Notes under the pieces: generated by a model
What the model was told of the DNA's origin: nothing
Database searches by the model: none
What the model saw: the letters and a program-made list of their open reading frames with translations, nothing else
Translations under genes and position numbers: made by a program
Shown: piece by piece, positions 7,686 to 18,008 of the stretch
How positions within the stretch are numbered: the first letter of the stretch is position 1
How the letters are laid out: every line of letters begins with the position of its first letter
Assembly (NCBI RefSeq): GCF_000242615.2
Contig: NZ_KI912268.1
Location: 2,013,477-2,077,476 of the forward strand
Source: Holophaga foetida DSM 6591
GTDB taxonomy: Bacteria > Acidobacteriota > Holophagae > Holophagales > Holophagaceae
Length of the DNA stretch: 64,000 nucleotides
Direction of reading: 5' to 3'

Positions 7686-8975
7686 CTACTTCGCGAAGAC
7701 CGCTTCCACGTCGGCCTTGCCATCGGTGCCGATGAGCTTCAGGCCGTAGGTGTCCTGGAGAACCTTGAACACGTTGGGGGTGATGAAGGCGGGTGGGGTG
7801 GGGCCAACTGCGATGTTCTTCACCCCGAGGTAGAGGAGGGAGAGGAGCACCACCACGGCCTTCTGCTCGAACCAGCTCAGGACGATGGTAAGGGGCAGGT
7901 CATTCACCCCGCAGCCCACGGCCTTGGCCAGGCCGGCCGCCACTTGGATGGCGCCGTATGCGTTGTTGCACTGGCCCATGTCCAGCAGGCGGGGCAGGCC
8001 CAGCAGGGTGCCGTAGTCGTGGCCCATGATCCGGTATTTGCCGCAGCCCAGGGTCAGGATGAAGGAGTCTGCCGGAGCATTCTTGGCGTAATCCGTGTAG
8101 TAGTTGCGGCCCACCTTGGCACCATCGCAGCCGCCGATGACGAAGAAGCGGCTGATCTGGCCCTTGCCTACGGCATCCAGGATGGCGGGAGCGGCGCCGA
8201 GGATGACGCTGTGGTGGAAGCCGGTCACGGTCTTGCCGTGGTCACGGGCAGGCAGGGCCCCGAGGGCCTTGGCTCGGGCGATGACCTCGCTGAAGTCGTC
8301 TGTGGTGAGGCGCTTGGCGCCGGGGACGGCGGTGACCCGCAGGGTGAAGAAGCGGTCCGCGTAGCTGGGCTTGGGATGAAGCACACAGTTGGTGGTGGCC
8401 AGGATGGCGCCGCCGAAGGCCTCGAACTCGTCCTTCTGGAGCTGCCAGGCTCCGCCGAAGTGACCAGCCAGATTGGGGTGGGCAGCCAGCTTGGGATACA
8501 TGAAGGCTGGAAGCATCTCGCCATGGGTGTAAACCAGGACGTCGGTACCCTCCACCTGCTTGAGGAGGTTCTCAAGGTCCAGCATGTCGTGACCGGTAAT
8601 GAGGATGCCGGGCTGGGCCTTGGTGCCCATGAAGACTTCCTTCGGAGCAGGCTGGCCGTAGCGCTCGACATGGCCCTGATCCAACAGCTCCATCACCCGC
8701 AGGTTGTGCTTGCCGCAGTCCAGCACCATCTCCAGGAGGCTGGGGATATCGAAGTTCACATTGGTGACCGTGGCAAAGAGGGCGTCCTCAATGAAGGCAT
8801 TCACGGCCTCGTCGGTCTTGCCCAGGCGACGGGCGTGGTGGGCGTAGGCGGCCATCCCCTTGAGACCATAGAGCAGGATCTCCTGAAGGGACTGGACATC
8901 CGGATCCTTGCCACAGGCTCCGTAGGTGTTGCACCCAGTTCCGTTCGCCGTCTGTTCGCACTGATTGCAAAACAT
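7686..8975 (-). CDS. hcp: hybrid cluster protein (hydroxylamine reductase / NO reductase)
   Basis: Hcp carries a 4Fe-4S (or 2Fe-2S) cluster and the Fe-S-O hybrid cluster and removes NO or hydroxylamine in the cytoplasm. The N-terminus reads MFCNQCEQTANGTGC with a further Cys at 21 (spacing C-x2-C-x8-C-x5-C). Hybrid-cluster ligands lie in GHDMLDLENL, TTNCVLHP, LGCGKYRI and GQCNNAYG. At 429 residues it is about 120 shorter than class I enzymes, consistent with the short class III form lacking the extra helical bundle. AGGAGG lies before the ATG at 8975; upstream in-frame starts are unlikely. An FNR-type palindrome lies about 80 nt upstream. Confidence 0.96.
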   Translation of the reverse strand: MFCNQCEQTANGTGCNTYGACGKDPDVQSLQEILLYGLKGMAAYAHHARRLGKTDEAVNAFIEDALFATVTNVNFDIPSLLEMVLDCGKHNLRVMELLDQGHVERYGQPAPKEVFMGTKAQPGILITGHDMLDLENLLKQVEGTDVLVYTHGEMLPAFMYPKLAAHPNLAGHFGGAWQLQKDEFEAFGGAILATTNCVLHPKPSYADRFFTLRVTAVPGAKRLTTDDFSEVIARAKALGALPARDHGKTVTGFHHSVILGAAPAILDAVGKGQISRFFVIGGCDGAKVGRNYYTDYAKNAPADSFILTLGCGKYRIMGHDYGTLLGLPRLLDMGQCNNAYGAIQVAAGLAKAVGCGVNDLPLTIVLSWFEQKAVVVLLSLLYLGVKNIAVGPTPPAFITPNVFKVLQDTYGLKLIGTDGKADVEAVFAK

Positions 8976-9045
8976 CGCGTTGCCTCCTGTGAAAGTCCCA
9001 TTCGGGATGGTCTGAAGTGAGTGTGAAATTGTAAGCTCGGTCCGT

Positions 9046-9063
9046 CCTTGATCTATGTCAAGG
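9046..9063. promoter_or_regulatory. Crp/Fnr-family palindromic operator between hcp and the MCP gene
   Basis: CCTTGATCTATGTCAAGG is an 18-bp palindrome with TTGAT and GTCAA half-sites four bases apart, matching the FNR/DNR/HcpR-type consensus. It lies 71-88 bases upstream of the hcp start and about 92 bases before the divergent MCP start. The Crp/Fnr regulator at 20133 has a recognition helix of the TTGA-reading type, so it is a candidate ligand. Confidence 0.65.
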
Positions 9064-9154
9064 AAGGCAAGAAAAAACCCCCTCACAGGAATCAAGGGAA
9101 GCGTGGGGGTGCCCGAAAGAGCTCTTGCACTCAGTGGCATGACAAGGGGGTTGC

Positions 9155-10303
9155 TTGGACATAAGGCGTTCCTCCAATAAACACGGGCATTTCTCACCCA
9201 GACAGATCTGCCTGGCCATTACGGCCCTCGGAGTCCTGGCCCCCATCCTTGCGGCGGGTTTTGCCCTCCATGGGTGGGTCATGGGGCTGCTCGCCGGGGG
9301 CTTGGCCTGGGTCTTCCTGGGCAAAATCGGACTCAGCTCGACGGGCCCCCATGAAGCCCCCCCCGGTTCATCCCAGGAGTTGACCCAGCCGGATGCCAGC
9401 CGAGTCGAGCAGCTGGCCCAGGCTGTCGTTCCCGTCTGGGCAGGACAGACGGCTGCGGTGCGCCAGCAGACAGAGGAAGCCATCCAGGCGCTCACACTGC
9501 GCTTCGGCAACATGCAGAAGGAACTGCGCGAGGCCCTGGGGGCCACCAGCGGCGAATCCACCCAGCACCTGCTGAGGACCCTGGAGGAGTGCGAGGTCGC
9601 CCTGGGCACGGTCTCGGAGGCCATCCTCCAGACACGGGCAAGCCGAACCCGCATCCTGGAGCGAATCTCCGAACTGATGACCATCACGGACCAGTTGCAT
9701 GAGATGTCCACGGAAGTGGCCGATATCGCCTCCCAGACCAACCTGCTGGCCCTCAACGCCGCCATCGAGGCGGCCCATGCCCGGGATCTGGGCAAAGGAT
9801 TCGCAGTGGTGGCGGACGAGGTGCGCAAGCTATCCGATCGCTCCGGCACCACCGGGCACCTGATCACCGAACGGGTGGAACTGGTGAGCAGGACCATCCG
9901 GGCAGGATTGGACGAGTCCCAAGCATTCACGGTCGAGGACGAGAAGCTCATCGCCAAGTCGGAGGCCACCATCCGCAAGGTGCTGGACAGCTTTGGCGCC
10001 GCCGCCAAAGAGCTCAGCTCGACGACGGACCATCTCAAGACCGTCAACACCCATGTCCAGGGGGAGATCTCCGAAACCCTGGTGCACCTCCAGTTCCAGG
10101 ACCGGATCGGACAGATTCTCCAGAGCGTTGTGCAGGACATGGAGAAGTTCCAGAACCGGATGGCCCACAACCCAACCGCAGTGGAGGTCGACCAGTGGCT
10201 GGCAGAACTGGAAGAAACCTACACGACCCGGGAGCAGAAGGCCTTGCACCACGGCGAGGCCCTCAGCGGCACGGACGAGGAATCTGAAATCACCTTCTTC
10301 TAG
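9155..10303 (+). CDS. methyl-accepting chemotaxis-like protein with short membrane anchor
   Basis: The 382-residue protein has two closely spaced hydrophobic segments (about residues 17-35 and 39-57) and almost no periplasmic domain. A cytoplasmic signalling domain follows, with the receptor tip reading [20 protein letters not shown] and then [18 protein letters not shown]. The C-terminus is acidic. The start is a TTG with AAGGGGG just upstream. It opens the chemotaxis operon, 15 bases before cheY. Lack of an external sensor suggests it senses an internal or membrane signal. The FNR-type site upstream may link it to the hcp regulon. Confidence 0.88.
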   Translation: MDIRRSSNKHGHFSPRQICLAITALGVLAPILAAGFALHGWVMGLLAGGLAWVFLGKIGLSSTGPHEAPPGSSQELTQPDASRVEQLAQAVVPVWAGQTAAVRQQTEEAIQALTLRFGNMQKELREALGATSGESTQHLLRTLEECEVALGTVSEAILQTRASRTRILERISELMTITDQLHEMSTEVADIASQTNLLALNAAIEAAHARDLGKGFAVVADEVRKLSDRSGTTGHLITERVELVSRTIRAGLDESQAFTVEDEKLIAKSEATIRKVLDSFGAAAKELSSTTDHLKTVNTHVQGEISETLVHLQFQDRIGQILQSVVQDMEKFQNRMAHNPTAVEVDQWLAELEETYTTREQKALHHGEALSGTDEESEITFF

Positions 10304-10318
10304 GAGCTTGTCCCCACC

Positions 10319-10687
10319 ATGGCAAAGACCATCATGATCATCGACGACTCCGCGAGTCTCCGTCAGGTGGTGAGCATCACCCTCACGGGGGCTGGCTATG
10401 AGGTCCTGGAGGCCTGCGACGGCCGGGATGCCCTGGCAAAACTCACCGGGCAGAAGATCCACCTCATGATCAGCGACGTCAACATGCCCAACATGGACGG
10501 CATCTCCTTCCTCAAGGCCGTCCGGGAACTGCCCGCCTACAAGTTCACCCCCATCATCATGCTCACCACCGAAGCCGGCGAGGAGATGAAGAAGGCGGGC
10601 CAGGCCGCCGGAGCCAAAGCCTGGGTCGTCAAGCCCTTCAAGCCCGAACTGCTCCTCACTGCCGTTTCCAAGCTCATCCTTCCCTGA
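10319..10687 (+). CDS. cheY: CheY-type response regulator receiver
   Basis: This is a single receiver domain of 122 residues. The acidic pocket is D9/D10, the phosphoacceptor is D53 in the segment LMISDVNMPNMDG, with T83 and K105 (WVVKPFKPE) as switch residues. There is no output domain. Lying between an MCP and STAS-cheA, it should receive phosphate from the CheA encoded downstream and act on the flagellar switch or another output. Confidence 0.95.
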   Translation: MAKTIMIIDDSASLRQVVSITLTGAGYEVLEACDGRDALAKLTGQKIHLMISDVNMPNMDGISFLKAVRELPAYKFTPIIMLTTEAGEEMKKAGQAAGAKAWVVKPFKPELLLTAVSKLILP

Positions 10688-10701
10688 GGGACGGAGTCTC
10701 C

Positions 10702-11022
10702 ATGTTCCAGATCACCCGCATCAAGGACAACGGCCACGAGATCCTGCAGCTCTCGGGGGACCTGACCATCTACTCGGCCGCGGAGGCTCGCCACGAGCTG
10801 GAGACCCATCTCTCCCAGCACCCCACCCTGGTGCTGGACCTCTCCGAGATCGACGAGCTCGACACCTCCGGTGTGCAAGTCCTGCTCTGGCTCAAGCGGG
10901 AGGCTGCTGCCCGGGTGGGCGCCCTCTCCCTGGTCCGCCACAGCCCGGCCGTCGTCGAGACCTTCGACCTCCTCCACGTCACCGGCATCTTCGGCGACCC
11001 CATCCTCATCGGCCCCGCCTAG
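10702..11022 (+). CDS. STAS-domain protein (anti-anti-sigma type)
   Basis: This is a 106-residue STAS domain. The core reads LVLDLSEIDELDTSGVQVLL, where the DTSG motif contains the serine (S56) normally phosphorylated in SpoIIAA-like proteins. No kinase of the SpoIIAB type is nearby. Its place between cheY and cheA, 11 bases before cheA, suggests a role within the chemosensory complex, as reported for STAS proteins in some Che operons. Its partner is unknown. Confidence 0.9.
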   Translation: MFQITRIKDNGHEILQLSGDLTIYSAAEARHELETHLSQHPTLVLDLSEIDELDTSGVQVLLWLKREAAARVGALSLVRHSPAVVETFDLLHVTGIFGDPILIGPA

Positions 11023-11033
11023 GAGAGGGCACC

Positions 11034-13205
11034 ATGGATCTCGATCAAGCAAAACAGACCTTCATCATTGAAGCTCATGAACTCCTGGACGCCATGGAGG
11101 AATCCCTCCTGGCCCCTGAGTCCAGCGAGGCCGTCAACGCCATGTTCCGCGCCGTGCACACCATCAAGGGATCGGCGGGACTCTTCGGCCTGGACCCCAT
11201 CGTCCGCTTCGCCCATACCGTCGAGAGCGTCATGGACCGAGTGCGGGCAGGCTCCCTCGCCTTCGACCCCGACCTGGTGAACCTGATCCTGGCCTGCCAC
11301 GACCACCTGGCCCAGCAGATCTCGGAGCTCCAGGAGGGGGATGATGCGGGCTCACCGGAGACCATAGCGGAAGGGGATGCTCTGCTGGCCCGCCTCCTGC
11401 CATACCTGGAGACGGTCCCCAGGCCCGCGGCTCCGCCCACAACACTCGTCACCCATGAATCCCACCCGCACGAGGAAGAGGATGACCAGCCCTGCTGGCA
11501 TATCTCCATCCGCTTCGGGCCAGATATCCTGCGGCAGGGCATGGACCCCCTGTCCTTCCTGCGCTACCTCCAGACCCTGGGCAGCATCACCCACCTGACC
11601 CCCCTGCTGGATCGCCTCCCCGCAGGTCCCGACTTCGATCCGGAGCGCTGCTACCTGGGCCTGGAGATCGACCTCGATACCAAGGTGGAGCGCCAGGTCA
11701 TCGAGGATGTCTTCGAGTTCGTCCGGGAGGACAGCCAGATCCGCATCATCCCCCCCCGCTCCAAGGTCGAGGAATACATCCAGCTCATCCGGGAGCTGCC
11801 CGAGGGCGACCACTACCTGGGCGAGATCCTCGTCAAGGGAAAGTGCCTTACCCCCAAGGACCTGGAGGAGGCCCTCGGCACCCAACGCCAGGAGGCCTTC
11901 GAGGACGGGACCGTCCAGGGGCGCATGCTGGGCACCATCGTGATACAGGACCAGGCCGTGCCGCCGGCCGTGGTGGCCGCAGCCCTGGACAAGCAGAAAA
12001 AGGCCAAGGAGAAGACAGGCCACGAGGTCAAGGTCGTCAAGGTCCAAGCGGAGAAGCTGGACCGTCTGGTGGATCTGGTGGGGGAACTGGTCATCGCCGG
12101 AGCCACCGCCAACACCCTGGCGGCCCAGGGAACGGATAGCCGGGTCCTGGAAGCCACAGCCATCCTGGGCAAGCTGGTGGAGGAGATCCGGGACAATGCC
12201 CTCAGCCTCCGCATGGTGCAGATCGGGGAGACCTTCAGCCGCTTCCGCCGCATCGTGCGGGATGTGGGGCAGGAGCTCGGCAAGCCCATCGAACTGGAGA
12301 TCCGCGGCGCGGAGACCGAACTGGACAAGTCCATCGTCGAAAAGCTGAGCGACCCCCTCATGCACGTCGTGCGCAACTCCATCGATCACGGGATCGAATC
12401 CCAGGAGGTCCGCCGGGCCCGGGGCAAGCCCGCCACGGGATCCCTCTCCCTGAACGCCTTCCACGAGTCCGGCAGCATTGTCATCGAGGTGGCGGATGAC
12501 GGGGGCGGCTTGAACAAGCAGCGGATCCTGGCCAAGGCCGTGGAACGCGGACTGGTGCAGGATCCCAGCAGCCTGACGGACCAGGACATCACCAATCTGA
12601 TTTTCGAGCCTGGATTCTCCACAGCGGACGCCGTCAGCAACCTCTCGGGGCGGGGGGTCGGCATGGACGTGGTGAAGCGCAACATCGACGAACTGCGGGG
12701 CACCATCGAGGTGGAGACCTACGAGGGAGCCGGGACCACCCTGCGCTTCCGCCTCCCCCTGACCCTGGCCATCATCGACGGCTTCCGGGTGGGCGTAGAG
12801 GATACGTTCTACGTCATCCCGCTGGACATGGTCATCGAGTGCCTGGACCTCGGCCCCTTCCTGGAGTCCGAACAGAACCATCTCATCAACCTCCGGGGCG
12901 AGGTCCTGCCCTTCCTGCGCCTGCGGGAGGTCTTTGAGACCCGGGGAGCCGTCCCGGCCCGGGAGCGGGTCGTGGTGGTGCAGTTCGGGGAGCTCCGGGC
13001 AGGCATCGTGGTGGACCGCCTCATGGGCGAGTTCCAGACCGTCATCAAGCCCCTGGGAGAACTCTTCCGCAGCGTAAAAGGCCTGGGGGGCTCCACCATC
13101 CTGGGCTCCGGGGAGGTGGCCCTCATCCTCGACGTCCCCCAACTCATTCAACTGGCCGTGACCCGTAAACATGCACTCCAGCCCCGTCTTTCAACGGTTT
13201 CCTGA
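11034..13205 (+). CDS. cheA: chemotaxis histidine kinase CheA
   Basis: The 723-residue kinase has an N-terminal HPt domain with the phospho-acceptor H42 ([14 protein letters not shown]). A middle domain at about residues 150-240 begins [20 protein letters not shown], and a short segment follows that resembles a GspE N-terminal module ([20 protein letters not shown]). Then come the dimerisation domain, the HATPase (N box [13 protein letters not shown] boxes VADDGGGLN and [13 protein letters not shown]) and a C-terminal CheW-like domain. It phosphorylates CheY and CheB in response to the receptors of this operon. It lies 22 bases before the large MCP. Confidence 0.97.
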   Translation: MDLDQAKQTFIIEAHELLDAMEESLLAPESSEAVNAMFRAVHTIKGSAGLFGLDPIVRFAHTVESVMDRVRAGSLAFDPDLVNLILACHDHLAQQISELQEGDDAGSPETIAEGDALLARLLPYLETVPRPAAPPTTLVTHESHPHEEEDDQPCWHISIRFGPDILRQGMDPLSFLRYLQTLGSITHLTPLLDRLPAGPDFDPERCYLGLEIDLDTKVERQVIEDVFEFVREDSQIRIIPPRSKVEEYIQLIRELPEGDHYLGEILVKGKCLTPKDLEEALGTQRQEAFEDGTVQGRMLGTIVIQDQAVPPAVVAAALDKQKKAKEKTGHEVKVVKVQAEKLDRLVDLVGELVIAGATANTLAAQGTDSRVLEATAILGKLVEEIRDNALSLRMVQIGETFSRFRRIVRDVGQELGKPIELEIRGAETELDKSIVEKLSDPLMHVVRNSIDHGIESQEVRRARGKPATGSLSLNAFHESGSIVIEVADDGGGLNKQRILAKAVERGLVQDPSSLTDQDITNLIFEPGFSTADAVSNLSGRGVGMDVVKRNIDELRGTIEVETYEGAGTTLRFRLPLTLAIIDGFRVGVEDTFYVIPLDMVIECLDLGPFLESEQNHLINLRGEVLPFLRLREVFETRGAVPARERVVVVQFGELRAGIVVDRLMGEFQTVIKPLGELFRSVKGLGGSTILGSGEVALILDVPQLIQLAVTRKHALQPRLSTVS

Positions 13206-13227
13206 CCCCAATCCGAGGAGAAAACTT

Positions 13228-16200
13228 ATGAACTGGTACAGGAATCTCAAGCTCGCCACCCAGCTCACCCTGGCCTTTGTGATCGTGGCCGCCATTTCGA
13301 TCGTGACCGGGAGCTTCGGCCTGAGCGGAAGCTCCAAAGTCAGCAATCTGATGGTGAGCACCTACAACAACAATGTCATGAGCATCAGTTACTCCTCATC
13401 CATCATCCGCAATCTCGCCGCCTATCAACTGCGCTTTGTCTACTACACCCTCACGCCGACATCGGAGGGCAGGAAGGCCGAGTCCGCCAAGCTGGATGAA
13501 GGAAAGAAGGCACTCTTGGACTTCGTGTCCAAAGAACGCGCCACAAATATGAGCGACACCGAAAAGACGCAATGGACTCAGTTTGACGCTCTCTGGCCCT
13601 CATACCTGGAGTCCGTCAAACGGGCCATGGACTTGGTCGATGCCGGCAAGGCGCCAGAAGCCAACAGGGTCCTCTTGTCCGACGTAAGGCCCAAATACCT
13701 TGAACTGAGAGCCATCATTGAAAAAATTTCCGAAGACAACCTGAAACTCGCCGACGAAGCCAACAAGAGCGGGATCGCCACCTACCAGGGCATCCGGAAC
13801 ACCACCATCGGAGTCATCGTCCTCGGCTTCATCGTCGCCGTCGTGTTAGGCATCCTGGTCACCCGAGTGCTCACGCGGATGCTGGGTGGAGAACCCGCCA
13901 CCGTGGCGGCGATCGCCAACAGGATTGCCATCGGCGATCTGTCCAGCAAGATCGAGCTGAAGGCTGATGACAGCACAAGCCTCATGGCGGCCATGGGCCG
14001 AATGACCCACGCCATCCAGGCCATGGTTTCCGACACCTCGATCCTGGTCCAGAGCGCTGCGGCGAACAAGCTCGACGTGCGGGCCGATGCCAGCAAGCAC
14101 CAGGGAGAGTACAAGAACCTCGTGGACGGGATCAACAACACCCTGGACGGCGTCGTGATCCCGCTCAAGAGCCTGATCGAAGATGTGAACATGCTCTCCG
14201 ACAACGCCATGAAGGGGAATTTCTCCGCAAGGGCGAAGGTGGAAAAGCACGCTGGGGAATATCGCACCGTGGTCGAAGGCTTCAACGGGACCCTCGATGT
14301 GGTGGTGGACAAGCTGGAGTGGTACCGCTCGATCATCGACGCCGTGCCCTTCCCCATCCACGTCACCGATCTGGACATGAAGTGGACCTTCCTCAACAGC
14401 TCTTTTGAGAAGCTCATGGTCGAACAGGGCAATGTCCGCGACCGCGCGGACGCCGTCGGACGCCCCTGCTCCACAGCCAATGCAAACATCTGCAAGACCA
14501 AGAACTGCGGCATCCACCAGCTCCGCAACGGCGTCAAGGAGAGCTTCTTTGACTGGTGCGGCATGAGCTGCAAGCAGGACACGGCCCCCGTGCTCAACGC
14601 CAAGGGCGAGACCGTGGGCTACGTGGAAACCGTCACCGACCTCACGCCCACCATGCGAGTCAAGAGCTACACCGAGCAGGAAGTCCAGCGCGTCGCCCAG
14701 AACCTCGAACGCCTGAGCGCCGGTGACCTCAACATGGATCTCTCCCTGCCTGAATCGGATCAGTACACCAAGGAAGTGCAGGCCCAATTCGCCAAGATCA
14801 ACAGCAGCTTCAAGCAGGTGGGCGCCTCTCTGAACGCCCTGGTGACGGATGTGAACAAGCTCTCCGTCGACGCCATCCAGGGGCAGTTCTCCACTCGAGC
14901 TGACCTCAACCGCCATTCCGGCGAATTCCGGAAGGTTGTCGAAGGCGTCAACGGCACCCTCGATGTGGTCGTGGACAAGCTGGAGTGGTACCGCTCGATC
15001 ATCGACGCTGTGCCCTTCCCCATCCATGTCACCGATCTGGACATGAAGTGGACCTTCCTCAACAAGCCCTTCGAGAAATTGATGGTTGAGCAGGGCAATG
15101 TCCGCGACCGTGCGGACGCCGTCGGACGCCCCTGCTCCACAGCCAATGCCAATATCTGCAAAACCAACAATTGCGGTATCCACCAGCTCCGCAACGGCGT
15201 GAAGGAGAGCTTCTTCGACTGGTGTGGCATGAGCTGCAAGCAGGACACGGCTCCCGTGCTCAACGCCAAGGGCGAGACCGTGGGCTACGTGGAAACCGTC
15301 ACGGATCTCACACCCACCATGCGCGTCAAGAGCTACACCGAGCAGGAAGTCCAGCGCGTCGCCCAGAACCTCAAGCGCATGAGCGGGGGCGATCTCAACC
15401 TGGATCTCTCCCTGCCGGAATCGGACCAGTACACCAAGGAAGTGCAGGCCCAGTTCAACGAGATCAATGCCAGTTTCAAACTGGTGGGCACCTCACTGAA
15501 TGCCCTCGTCACGGACGTCAACAAGCTCTCCGTCGACGCCATCCAGGGCCAGTTCTCCAGCCGGGCCGACGTCAGGCAGCATGCCGGTGAATTCCGCAAA
15601 GTTGTCGAAGGGGTCAACGGCACTCTGGACACCGTGGTGGACAAGCTGGAGTGGTACCGCTCGATCATCGACGCCGTGCCCTTCCCCATCCATGTCACTG
15701 ATATGGACATGAAGTGGACCTTCCTCAACAAGGCCTTCGAGAAGCTCATGGTCGACCAGGGCAATATCCGTGACCGTCTGGATGCCATGGGCCGCCCCTG
15801 CTCCACAGCCAACGCCAATATCTGCAAGACTGGCAATTGCGGCATCGTCCAACTGCGAAACGGCGTGAAGGAGAGCTTCTTCGACTGGTGTGGCCTGAAC
15901 TGCAAGCAGGATACGGCCCCGGTCCTCAACGCCAAGGGCGAGACCGTGGGCTACGTGGAGACAGTCTCCGACCTCACCTCGACCATCAGGGTCAAGAACT
16001 ATACCGAACGGGAAGTCCAGCGGGTTGCCCTGAACCTGGAAAGACTGAGCGGAGGTGACCTGAACCTCGACATGTCTCTGCCGGAAGCGGACCAGTACAC
16101 CAAGGAGGTGAAGGAGCAGTTCGGAAAGATCAACAACAGCTTCAAGCTGGTGGGAGCCTCCCTGAACGCCCTGGTGGGAGATGCCACCATGTTGTCGCAG

Positions 16201-17436
16201 GCCGCAGTGGCCCTCAAGCTGGACACCCGAGCCGACGCAGGCAAGCACCAAGGGGAGTACCGGCGTGTGGTCGAGGGCGTCAACGCCACCCTCGATGCGG
16301 TCATCAATCCTCTCAACATGCTGATCTCCGATGTCCAAAGCCTGGCCAAGGCGGTCATTGAAGGACGCCTGACGGAACGCGGAGATACTTCCCGGCATCG
16401 GGGACAGTTCAAGGAAGTGGTGCAGGGCCTCAACGAACTGGTCGAAGCGGTGGTTGCACCGGTCAACGAGGTCAAGCGCGTCATGGGCGCCATGGCTGGA
16501 GGCGACCTGACCCAGAACATCAAGCAGGAGTACCAGGGTGAGTTCAAGGTCCTGAAGGATTCCATCAACGAGACGACCGCGAAACTGGGTTCGACCATCA
16601 CCGAGGTCCGGGACGCGACGGGGATGCTCCTCAATGCATCCGACCAGTTGAGCGCCACGGCCCAGACCCTGAGCCAGGGAGCTTCCCAGCAGGCCGCCAG
16701 TGTCGAGGAGACCAGCGCCTCCATGGAGGAGATGAGCGCTTCCATCGCCACGAACAACGAAAACGCCAAGGTCACCGGGGATCTTGCCATCAAGACGGCA
16801 AAGGAAGCGGTGCAAGGAGGGCAGGCCGTCAGAGAAACCGTGGGGGCCATGAAGCAGATCGCCCAGAAGATCGCCATCATCGATGACATCGCCTACCAGA
16901 CCAACCTCCTCGCCCTCAACGCCGCCATCGAAGCGGGCCGGGCAGGAGAGCACGGCAAGGGATTCGCCGTGGTCGCCGCAGAGGTGCGAAAGCTGGCGGA
17001 ACGCAGCCAGGTTGCGGCCCAGGAAATCAGTCACCTGGCCACGGGTAGCGTGGACCTGGCGGAACGTGCCGGAGGCCTGCTGGAGGTCATCGTGCCCTCG
17101 ATCCAGAAGACTGCGGATCTGGTGCAGGAGATCGCCGCCGCCTCGGCGGAACAGAATTCCGGTGTGGGACAGATCAACGGCGCCATCAGCCAGATCAGCC
17201 AGGCGACCCAGCAGAACGCAGCAGCCTCCGAAGAGCTGGCATCCACGTCCGAAGAGGTGAGTTCCCAGGCCATGGAACTCCAATCCATGATCGAGTTCTT
17301 CACCCTGACCGACACCAAGGAGGTCCACGCCCACCAAGCCCGGAAAGCCGCCAAGCCTCCGGCAAGAGCCATGGCATCGGGCTTCAGATCCGTGCAGGGC
17401 AATGTTCCCGATGACCGTGATTTCACGCGGTTCTGA
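13228..17436 (+). CDS. giant methyl-accepting chemotaxis protein with three cysteine-rich PAS repeats
   Basis: The 1402-residue receptor starts at an ATG with GAGGAG upstream. Two transmembrane segments (about residues 11-31 and 192-212) flank a helical periplasmic domain. HAMP-like segments follow, then three 222-residue repeats (about 361-1026). Each repeat has a PAS domain ([17 protein letters not shown]), a five-cysteine block ([23 protein letters not shown]) and HAMP-like linkers. The last 350 residues are the MCP signalling domain with tip [20 protein letters not shown]. The cysteines have no CxxCH spacing, so haem c is unlikely; a metal, Fe-S or thiol-redox sensor is possible. The gene sits in the operon right after cheA. 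Confidence 0.94.
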   Translation: MNWYRNLKLATQLTLAFVIVAAISIVTGSFGLSGSSKVSNLMVSTYNNNVMSISYSSSIIRNLAAYQLRFVYYTLTPTSEGRKAESAKLDEGKKALLDFVSKERATNMSDTEKTQWTQFDALWPSYLESVKRAMDLVDAGKAPEANRVLLSDVRPKYLELRAIIEKISEDNLKLADEANKSGIATYQGIRNTTIGVIVLGFIVAVVLGILVTRVLTRMLGGEPATVAAIANRIAIGDLSSKIELKADDSTSLMAAMGRMTHAIQAMVSDTSILVQSAAANKLDVRADASKHQGEYKNLVDGINNTLDGVVIPLKSLIEDVNMLSDNAMKGNFSARAKVEKHAGEYRTVVEGFNGTLDVVVDKLEWYRSIIDAVPFPIHVTDLDMKWTFLNSSFEKLMVEQGNVRDRADAVGRPCSTANANICKTKNCGIHQLRNGVKESFFDWCGMSCKQDTAPVLNAKGETVGYVETVTDLTPTMRVKSYTEQEVQRVAQNLERLSAGDLNMDLSLPESDQYTKEVQAQFAKINSSFKQVGASLNALVTDVNKLSVDAIQGQFSTRADLNRHSGEFRKVVEGVNGTLDVVVDKLEWYRSIIDAVPFPIHVTDLDMKWTFLNKPFEKLMVEQGNVRDRADAVGRPCSTANANICKTNNCGIHQLRNGVKESFFDWCGMSCKQDTAPVLNAKGETVGYVETVTDLTPTMRVKSYTEQEVQRVAQNLKRMSGGDLNLDLSLPESDQYTKEVQAQFNEINASFKLVGTSLNALVTDVNKLSVDAIQGQFSSRADVRQHAGEFRKVVEGVNGTLDTVVDKLEWYRSIIDAVPFPIHVTDMDMKWTFLNKAFEKLMVDQGNIRDRLDAMGRPCSTANANICKTGNCGIVQLRNGVKESFFDWCGLNCKQDTAPVLNAKGETVGYVETVSDLTSTIRVKNYTEREVQRVALNLERLSGGDLNLDMSLPEADQYTKEVKEQFGKINNSFKLVGASLNALVGDATMLSQAAVALKLDTRADAGKHQGEYRRVVEGVNATLDAVINPLNMLISDVQSLAKAVIEGRLTERGDTSRHRGQFKEVVQGLNELVEAVVAPVNEVKRVMGAMAGGDLTQNIKQEYQGEFKVLKDSINETTAKLGSTITEVRDATGMLLNASDQLSATAQTLSQGASQQAASVEETSASMEEMSASIATNNENAKVTGDLAIKTAKEAVQGGQAVRETVGAMKQIAQKIAIIDDIAYQTNLLALNAAIEAGRAGEHGKGFAVVAAEVRKLAERSQVAAQEISHLATGSVDLAERAGGLLEVIVPSIQKTADLVQEIAAASAEQNSGVGQINGAISQISQATQQNAAASEELASTSEEVSSQAMELQSMIEFFTLTDTKEVHAHQARKAAKPPARAMASGFRSVQGNVPDDRDFTRF
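14308..16305 (+). repeat. three tandem in-frame 666-bp repeats inside the MCP gene
   Basis: The sequence GACAAGCTGGAGTGG recurs at 14308, 14974 and 15640, giving an exact 666-bp (222-codon) period. Copies share long identical stretches, for example the GGCGAGACCGTGGGCTACGT block, and differ mostly at silent sites. The third copy is the most diverged (IRDRLDAM for VRDRADAV). The exact period and lack of indels indicate recent duplication or gene conversion. Confidence 0.9.
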
Positions 17437-17451
17437 GCGGCGAGGCACCCC

Positions 17452-18000
17452 ATGGCCGAGCAATTGCAGATGAACAAACGACAGAACCAGGCGCTGGTGG
17501 CCGCCAAGGCCACCCAGCGCAACCAGTACCTCACCTTCACCCTCGGTGGCGAGACCTTCGCCATGGAGATCCGCTTCATCCGGGAGGTCATCCAGTTCGG
17601 GGGGCTCACCATCGTCCCCCTCATGCCCGACTTCATCCGGGGGGTCATCAACCTCCGAGGGGCGGTGGTACCCGTCATCGATCTCTCCGTGCGGTTCCAC
17701 CGCCCCCCCACGGAACCCACCAAACGCACCTGCATCGTGATCCTCGAAGTCGGCCAGGAGGATAATCTGGCCACCCTCGGGGTCCTGGTGGACAACGTCA
17801 GCGAAGTCCTGGAGATCCAGGGGGAAGACATTGAGCCCGCCCCCAGCTTCGGGAGCAGCCTCCGCTCCGATTTCATCCAGGGCGTAGGCAAGGTCGGGGG
17901 CAAGTTCGTCATCATCCTGGAGGTGAATCAGGTCGTCTCCGTGGAGGAGCTGGCTTCCCTGGCCGCCAACCGGGGGGCCGCGGAGGCCATCGAAGCCTAG
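17452..18000 (+). CDS. cheW: chemotaxis coupling protein CheW
   Basis: The 182-residue CheW has an extra N-terminal helix of about 25 residues before the beta-barrel core. Typical segments are LTFTLGGETFAMEIRFIREV, then FIRGVINLRGAVVPVIDLS with the conserved NLRG, and GVLVDNVSEVLEI. It links CheA to the receptors at the membrane array. It begins 15 bases after the large MCP and is followed by cheR. Confidence 0.96.
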   Translation: MAEQLQMNKRQNQALVAAKATQRNQYLTFTLGGETFAMEIRFIREVIQFGGLTIVPLMPDFIRGVINLRGAVVPVIDLSVRFHRPPTEPTKRTCIVILEVGQEDNLATLGVLVDNVSEVLEIQGEDIEPAPSFGSSLRSDFIQGVGKVGGKFVIILEVNQVVSVEELASLAANRGAAEAIEA

Positions 18001-18008
18001 GAGCCGAA

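Noticed and set aside
7680..9020. Long plus-strand frame opposite hcp
   Set aside because: It is the mirror of a clear hcp gene in high-GC DNA, with no RBS and no family features.
9073..9116. CCCCCTCAC and GTGGGGG arms upstream of the first MCP, considered as a riboswitch
   Set aside because: The arms pair imperfectly and no known riboswitch core (for example c-di-GMP) is visible.
11352..13172. Long minus-strand frame opposite cheA
   Set aside because: High-GC shadow of cheA; composition is His/Leu/Gly-rich and unlike a real protein.
15493..17700. Very long minus-strand frame opposite the large MCP and cheW
   Set aside because: It crosses two real genes and carries no recognisable motif.
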